Source: Sarcomyxa edulis (lineage: Eukaryota > Basidiomycota > Agaricomycetes > Agaricales > Mycenaceae). From it: a DNA stretch of 64,000 nucleotides. How positions within the stretch are numbered: the stretch's first letter is position 1; each line of letters starts with the position of its first letter. Below the pieces are notes generated by a model that saw only the letters and a list, made by a program, of their open reading frames with translations, searched no databases and was not told the DNA's origin. This document shows positions 57,708-64,000 of the stretch, one piece after another. Position numbers and translations under genes: made by a program. The stretch is taken from assembly GCA_009761415.1 (NCBI GenBank), contig QUOL01000006.1, forward strand, positions 372,001 through 436,000, written 5' to 3'.

Positions 57708-59842
57708 ATGGGCCTTCTTCATCTTTCCAGTCTACTTCTCCTTGTCTCTGGAGTCGCAAGTCATGTTGTTCCACGGAAAAGCGATGCCAAGGTCCTCATT
57801 CTCGGGGGAGGCGTCGCTGGGGTTATCGCGGCGCGTACACTACACGAGCAAGGCATCGACGACTTCATGATCATCGAAGCACGCGACGAATTGGGCGGTC
57901 GGATGAGATCTGGTTCTTTTGGTGGAAAAACCATCGAACTCGGTGCGTTCGACGCATGATGTTCATTATATACGAGTGCATACACAGCTTACAGTCTTTC
58001 CATTGCCTCAGGTGCTAATTGGATTCAAGGAACGCAAGATGGGAATGGTCCGGCCAATCCCATTCTGACACTCGCGCAAAAACATAATCTTTCGACGGCG
58101 GTCAGCGATTACTACGGTAGCATTGGTGAGTGGGCGACCTGCTATCAAAGCCATACGCTTCCTTGACCTCATTGATACACCAGTCACTTTCGATGACACG
58201 GGTCTAGTTGATTATCTCGATGTCTTCAACAAGGCTATCGACGATTACACGGCCTTGACTGTCACTGCCGGTAATTGCACATTATCTTGAACATTCTTGC
58301 CTTTCCCCCTCACCTATTTCAGGTGAACGTGTTTCTAGATCTCTAGTCGACACCACCTCACGAACTGGATACTCACTCAACGATGCCAAACCCTTGGATC
58401 CGCATTATCAAGCCTCGGAGTATTACATGTTTGATTGGGGTAGGCTTTCATTGATCTACACAGCATCTCTCTTTTTCTGATGACGTCCTTGGCTCATCCA
58501 GAATATGGTAGATATATCGTTAATGTAGTTCCTCCCTGCCAACTGACTTCTCTGACTACAGCACAAACTCCCGAGCAGACGTCCTGGATCGCTTCGTCGT
58601 GGGTAAGATATCTTAGCTTCTGTTCCATCGTCGTTCAAGGATTTACATGTCTTTTGCTACAACTCACAGGCAAATAATTTCACTTACGATCCTGATGAAG
58701 GTGGCTTTTCGGAAGACAACCTGTTCTCCATCGATCAACGTGGGTTCAAATCACTCATACAGGGCGAAGCAGAGGAGTTCTTGCAACCAAAACAGATCCT
58801 TCTCAGTGCCACAGTAGCCAATATTTCGTACTCTCATAATGGTGTGAGCGTCACGCTCGTCAACGGTACTTCCATCACTGGCGACTACGCCCTCTGCACG
58901 TTTAGTCTTGGTGTGCTGCAGAACGACGACGTCGTCTTTCTTCCAGCTCTGCCTTGTAAGCACAGTTCAGTGATGGACGTATATCTAATCTGAATTTGTT
59001 TGCAGCATGGAAGGAGGAGGCCATCCAGAGTATGACTATGGCGACTTACACTAAGGTTCTCAGCATGATTTACATTCGTGGTCCATATACTTACCTTCGA
59101 GGTCCAGATATTCTTACAATTCCCCGAGAACTTCTGGTTCGACACTCAGGTAACATTTGATCTCAGTCTCTCGAACAGCACCAGTTTGACCCAATGCTAA
59201 TGATAGTTTGCCCTCTACGCTGACAAAGAGAGAGGTCGGTATCCTGTCTGGCAAAGCTTGGATCTCGTAGACTTCTTCCCTGGATCCGGAATCGTATTCG
59301 TAACAGTAACGGTTCGTCACCTTCCACACCCTACTTTTGGAAATCCTCAAAATCCGCTCACACATCATACATCTTCAGGGCGATTTCTCGGAACGTATCG
59401 AAGCTCTTCATTCTGACGACGAAGTCAGGGAAGAAGTCATGAGTGTTCTACGCTCCATGTACCCCAATATTGAGATTCCAGACCCTACGGCCTTCCTCTT
59501 CCCCAGATGGTTCACAGATCCTCTATACAGAGGCTCCTACTCAAATTGGCCTTCCTCATTCTTCAGCGAGCACCATGAAAATCTAAGAGCGACAGTCGAT
59601 GAAAGACTTTGGTTCGCTGGGGAGGCTACTAGTCAGAAATATTTTGGTGAGTTGAGTCAATTGCATCTATGTGAGAAGTGCTGGTGTAATGGTAAATCGT
59701 CGTTTCAGGGTTCTTACATGGAGCGTACTTTGAAGGACTGAATGTTGCGGGAGCTATGGCTAACTGTATAAACATGATAGGGTCTTGCGTCGAGTTAGAG
59801 CATGTGGAGTATGTTACGAACGCCCACCCTTACGTTGTCTGA
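57708..59842 (+). CDS. Secreted FAD-dependent amine (polyamine) oxidase
   Basis: The start at 57708 gives a signal peptide (MGLLHLSSLLLLVSGVASHV). The FAD motif follows as KVLILGGGVAGVIAARTLHE, then IIEARDELGGRMRSG, and after introns the substrate-channel block ELGANWIQGTQDGNGPANPI. Later exons read TYTKIFLQFPENFWFDTQ (intron 59053-59110 removed) and FALYADKERGRYPVWQSLDL; the C-terminal FAD-binding end is RLWFAGEATSQKYFGFLHGAY, with GLNVAGAMANC. It should oxidise polyamines or similar amines with oxygen, giving an aldehyde and hydrogen peroxide (family knowledge). At least ten exons. It lies beside a PhzF gene and a P450, so it may serve extracellular or specialised metabolism. Confidence 0.85.
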
Positions 59843-60083
59843 TCTGTAATTTCTCCTTCTCCATTATCTTCTCCTTAGCTCGTTTACACCATACATATAT
59901 TTCAGATGCAGACACTGTTGCTTGGCTTCGAAGCTCAGATCAACCAAGTTCTTGGGTGTACTACTTTCAGTGAGGTCAAACCATATCTCAGAAATGGAGT
60001 ATAGCGTATCAAGCTGATATACATGACAGACTCGAGCTTCCAAAACGTCCAAGGACTACCATATACCTATTCCTTCGACCAAA

Positions 60084-61044
60084 TCATAGAAAAAGCTGCC
60101 CCTCTGCGAGCACAGTGACCTGTCCTCTGACCCGTATGAAGTTCTCGTCTTTCCCCCATACCAATCTGAGATCTCCACCTCGTGAACTGACCTGTCTTGC
60201 CTTTATCTCAGTACCCCTTTCTATCCCAAGTTTCGCAGTATAATAAGGACAGAGTATCGCATGGGCCGTGCCGGTCACATAATCCTCTCCTTGGGTAGGT
60301 AGGATTGGAGCAAAAGCCCTCGAGACGAAAACAGCGTCATTCGAGTCGCCCTTCGGCGCGAGTGTGGTAAACACATTGAAGGGATGACCTGTCTCTCTCT
60401 ACCAAGAAAGGTGAAAAAAACATTGTGAACATCGATGGATTGATGCTGTTGACTGAAGAACTAACCAGTGCCTCCGTGTCCACTTCTGCTCCTTCTAGCT
60501 GAACACTCTCGTCCAACTCCACCAGTAAAATCCCTTTCAACACATTCTCACCTTGTCCGATGAATTTCGCCTTCACGCCGTCTTGTTTCAATGCTTTAGA
60601 AACCATGCCTTGAAGTCTTGATACTTCCTCGTCGGGAAGTGTGTCGGTCCCAGATGCAGGTATCTGTATCTCGATCCAATCCTCGTACGGTGTTCGAGCA
60701 GTTATGACACCCTCGGACGTCGTCTGGAAATCGACCGCATCTACACCCTTGGACAGCATGATTGCTTTGGCCGCCGCAAGAGTCGCATGCCCACAGATTG
60801 GCACCTCGAACCCTCCTGCATTCGAAAACCAGCGGATCCCGAATGTCGCAATCTTAGTGTCGACTTGCGTTGTAGGAGGGGGTAATATGAAAGCTGTTAC
60901 GGGTTGATTGAGGTTTAATGCGATCTTTCCTAAGGTGGCGGTGTCGGGCACATCTCCCTCGAGGAAGACTACGGCGGCAGGATTACCGCCGAAAGCGTTA
61001 GCGGTGAAGGCGGTGAGTTGGATGTATCTGACGCTGCGTGACAT
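60084..61044 (-). CDS. PhzF-family epimerase/isomerase-like protein
   Basis: Phenazine-biosynthesis-like (PhzF) fold protein, related to diaminopimelate epimerase. The start at 61044 gives VRYIQLTAFTANAFGGNPAA; the core has ATFGIRWFSNAGGFEVPICG followed by HATLAAAKAI, matching the family segment with the catalytic loop. After one intron (about 60465-60405) the second half gives HPFNVFTTLAPKGDSNDAVF, RAFAPILPTQGEDYVTGTAHA and a closing GQVTVLAEGQLFL. The family acts as isomerases in secondary metabolism and other pathways; many fungal members have unknown substrates. The usual catalytic glutamate early in the chain (GNPxxV, then E in FLEGDVP) can be traced but was not verified structurally. 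Tail to tail with the amine oxidase, 240 bp apart. Confidence 0.88.
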
Positions 61045-61409
61045 TGCCAGTGGCCCTTACGGGATGGGTGCACTGGTCGAAGCCGTACTTATATGAGCTC
61101 GTCGGAATTCATTATTCCGACTTCCATTCCCAACCTTCTGCTTGAGCTTCAGGGTTTGATATTGCTAAGACGTTTATTTTTGAATGCAATGTTTTGGGCG
61201 TCTGCTCCTGAACCTACGGAGACCTTGCGGTCCCTGCAGGATTTCTTACGGTCTTCGAACTCTCAGGATGGTCAGTGTCCTAGGAGCGAATGAATGATCA
61301 TCAAGAACCGCCAAAATGAATCGATTGCTGTTAACGTAGATCTTGGGAAGGGAGCTCCAATACTGCGCTTTTGTAGGAAATACATGCATAGCCATACTAT
61401 CAATCTACA
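61045..61409. other. Spacer between PhzF gene and P450
   Basis: No gene supported; a 66-codon plus frame at 61093-61293 lacks conserved features. It likely includes the PhzF promoter. Confidence 0.4.
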
Positions 61410-63811
61410 TCAGACCAATTCCAGATTCATGGGCATCTGAAGCTTTCCATCTAAAGAAGGTGCAGAGGTGATGCCCATCACCCAAGAGATCTCTTTCTCG
61501 GAGGGTGAGAACTTAATCGCCTGCAGTAAGACCGCCAGCAACACTTCTGTAGAGGTTTGAGGGAACTTTAAGATACGAACTAAGCACACAATGGAATGCC
61601 ACCCACTGATTTCTGCTCGCGCAAATTGAAACCCACTTGTGAATTTATAATATCAGTCTAATCTGAAGAACAACGCAGTGGACAATATGCTTACATGCAT
61701 GAATGAGGGCCAGCGGAGAAGCTCATCATATGCGAATATATCCCTGCTCCTGGTGAGTTTATGACACTGTCGGGCAAAGGAGACATCCATCTCTCAGGTC
61801 TGAAGTCAAGAGCATCTTCGCCCCATATGCGTTTGTCTCTGTTGAAGGACATAAGGCCGAGAGTGACAGTAGTACCCTTTGGGACAGTGACACTCATGAT
61901 GGGTTTTCCGTCGTTTCCCACCACCGGGGTAGATAAAGGGAGGGTTGTGTCTGAAGTGGCACTGTTACAAACATAATAAGCCTTGAATGATTTGAGAGAC
62001 GTCGATCACGTACATTCGCGCGATTGTGGGCACTGAGGGATGTCTGGCGGTCATGGTCAATCAAGCGGCGAACATTTATCACGATGATCACTATCTGACT
62101 CACAGTCGCAACATCTCTTTGACAAAAGCATCCAAGTACGGCAAGGCGTCCAATTCGGTGAGACCCAGATCAGAAGTCGCGGCGCAAAAGGCTTCGGAAA
62201 TTTCTATGCGAAGTCTTGTTTGTACCACCGGTTGAGTTGCGAGAATATGAAGAGTTCTAGCTAATGCACCTGTAGCGCAAACGTTTGAGTACGATGTACC
62301 AGAAACACATGACATGGAAACCAACTAGATGTAGTGTCGCGCGCAGCAAATATGAGAGTGCTGAAACAGCGCCGGGTTTATCAACTGATCTCTAACTGGA
62401 TGATTGTCCAGAGAATACACACGATATCTGAGCTAAGATTTCGACTTCCGGTAGTTGTGAGTCTTGCTGAACCTTCATATTATCTCGCACTGTGGTAGAA
62501 TGTGAGAGGTTTCGATATGCAACGGTGACAAAAACGTACATAATATATCAATCAGATCCTTGCCCCCGTCGACCGTTTTGTCCGCGCGGTCCTTTTTCGT
62601 GCTCAAAATTTGCAGAGCAGTCAGGTCCATTAAATTCACCATGTCTCGAACCCTACGTATCGACTTTGAGGGAATTAACTTCACTAAGAACTGGCGGAGG
62701 GAGGCGGTCCCAAGCTTCGCACAAATCGGGAGTAACGGAAGGACTGGGGTGCATTCGAGCACGGACGGTCTGTTGATAATTAGAACATGGAAGGAGAAGC
62801 AGGTAGGGACACGAACAAGAGGTACTTGATGGATTCCGTGTACGGGTTCGAAGATTCCTCTGGATCTAGTTCATCGAAACTGTAGCCGAGACCGCTCTGC
62901 CCGATGTTTTCGAGAGAGATACGATTTACCCATTGCATCATATCGACCTGTCAACATACAGTAAGTCGAAAGGTGTAATGATCAGGCATCTTTACCTCTT
63001 GAGGACCGTTTGATAGTTTCGAACAAAGAGAGTTTCTGGCCTGTATGGGAGTTGCTTATCAAGAGATCCTCTTCCGATGTAGTATAGGGGAAAAGATGAC
63101 CTTCCGGGTGACCTGGTAGAAATCTCTTATCATGTTCCGTAGACGGAGCGGAGAAAAGGCAGCGTTGAGTAGTTTTCGCTGTCTACGATGGTGCTGTCCT
63201 GATTTATATGTCAAGACATGGCCTTGCGTCTAGATAGAAAGACGGACCGGTTGTCGAGATCAAGCCAGGGCCAAAGAGCGTTTGATTGATTCTAGTCTAT
63301 GCGGTCAGTCTCAAGACGTTCGGGGATCTTCAAACAAAGAAAAACATACGCAAGGACGATTGGGGTCTTCTCATATATATCTGGGCTTTTCACCAGGATT
63401 TGATGCAGTGCTAATGGATCGTATACATAAAGTTCTCGTGCCTGTATGTTCCCGATGAGCGAATTCAAGGCTTTCATATTGTATTGAAAGACGAGATTGA
63501 TTAGAATGAGAGTGACTTACACCCAAGAGACCACGGAGCTTGACGATACCGGGAGCATAATCCTCCGAGAGCTTTCTGTAAAATTCCCAGCCATTAGGAT
63601 CGGCCAATTGTGTCAAATGTCCTATAGATTTTCGTGGATATCGAGAAATCATAGACGATACAGAGCATCACAAACCGACAATACTATTGGAAGACGGAGG
63701 CCCGGGAATGTTGTCTAGGACCGACGTGGAAAGCAGCTGTCTGCAAAACCATGCTAAGATGAAAAACAATCCCCCGATGGTGGTGAAAAGCCACAGAGGA
63801 TCTTCGACCAT
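61410..63811 (-). CDS. Cytochrome P450 monooxygenase
   Basis: The start at 63811 gives a membrane anchor (LWLFTTIGGLFFILAWFC) and the proline hinge IPGPPSSNSIVG, then LADPNGWEFYRKLSEDYAPG and VYDPLALHQILVKSP. The I-helix oxygen-activation motif reads FAARDTTSSALARTLHIL once the intron ending near 62270 is removed. The K-helix ExxR is in FVKEMLRL. The FRPERW block follows, then the heme-binding loop SFSAGPHSCMGFQFARAEI with its axial Cys. The last exons read VLLAVLLQAIKFSPSEKEIS and end LELV at 61410. More than ten exons with short introns. It should hydroxylate a hydrophobic substrate with a reductase partner; the substrate is unknown. Nearby PhzF and amine-oxidase genes hint at specialised metabolism. 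All motifs appear intact. Confidence 0.88.
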
Positions 63812-64000
63812 TCTAGAGTGCTGTGTTGGGTGACGAGCTCCTGAGGTTTTTCACAGGCAGACATTCAATTCTCTTTATAAACACTTTTGACCTGGAATGA
63901 TTAATGAGGGTGAGTTCAAATCGTTGAGTTCAGGAATCTGATTCAACACTGATCCGATCGAGTCTTATCAGACGAATCGAACCGCACGATCGAGTCTGTT
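63812..64000. other. P450 promoter region at the right edge
   Basis: Contains a TATAAA-type stretch (TTTATAAAC, near 63875) upstream of the minus-strand P450. No other gene visible. Confidence 0.35.

Overview
This window looks like nuclear DNA of a filamentous basidiomycete, probably an Agaricomycete mushroom. The genes have many short introns (about 50-80 bp, GT...AG). There are STE3-type pheromone receptors with farnesylated (CaaX) pheromone precursors, agaric-style F-box proteins, and secreted proteins typical of mushrooms. No bacterial, phage or CRISPR features were seen. Exon limits are hand-read and approximate unless given explicitly; multi-exon genes are listed as spans from start to stop codon.

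Layout. (1) 1-4685: the 5' end of a secreted glycoprotein gene (minus strand) and a secreted protein with a CBM19-like C-terminus. (2) 4686-18164: a pheromone/receptor (B-type mating) array with four STE3-like receptors, all on the minus strand (R1-R4), alternating with four tiny pheromone-precursor genes (P1 minus, P2-P4 plus). R2/P2, R3/P3 and R4/P4 are divergent pairs. Clusters of the hexamer ACAATG (an HMG-box core) lie upstream of most of these genes. (3) 19200-28730: F-box genes and an F-box relic, an inverted pair of NAD(P)-dependent reductase (SDR) genes, and a small unknown gene. (4) 29418-37146: a single-pass membrane protein, the proteasome subunit Rpn9, and a secreted DUF3494 ice-binding-like protein with a long Thr-rich stalk built from mini-exons. 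(5) 38704-44759: an aromatic-type FAD monooxygenase and a SAM O-methyltransferase, possibly a small secondary-metabolism group. (6) 46838-51775: a segmental duplication of an LRR/F-box-like gene plus the 3' end of receptor R5; one copy is a pseudogene and carries a receptor-tail relic. (7) 51502-56444: two further STE3-like receptors (R5, R6) with no recognisable pheromone gene beside them. (8) 57708-63811: a secreted FAD amine oxidase, a PhzF-family protein and a cytochrome P450.

How it fits together: receptors and lipopeptide pheromones in region 2 would be the machinery for non-self recognition between mating partners. A receptor should not respond to the pheromones of its own allele, so the four adjacent modules probably came from duplication followed by specificity divergence. 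R5 and R6, away from pheromone genes and without the ACAATG clusters, are better candidates for non-mating STE3-like receptors. The remaining genes are housekeeping, secreted, or oxidative/secondary metabolism genes that flank or interrupt the locus.
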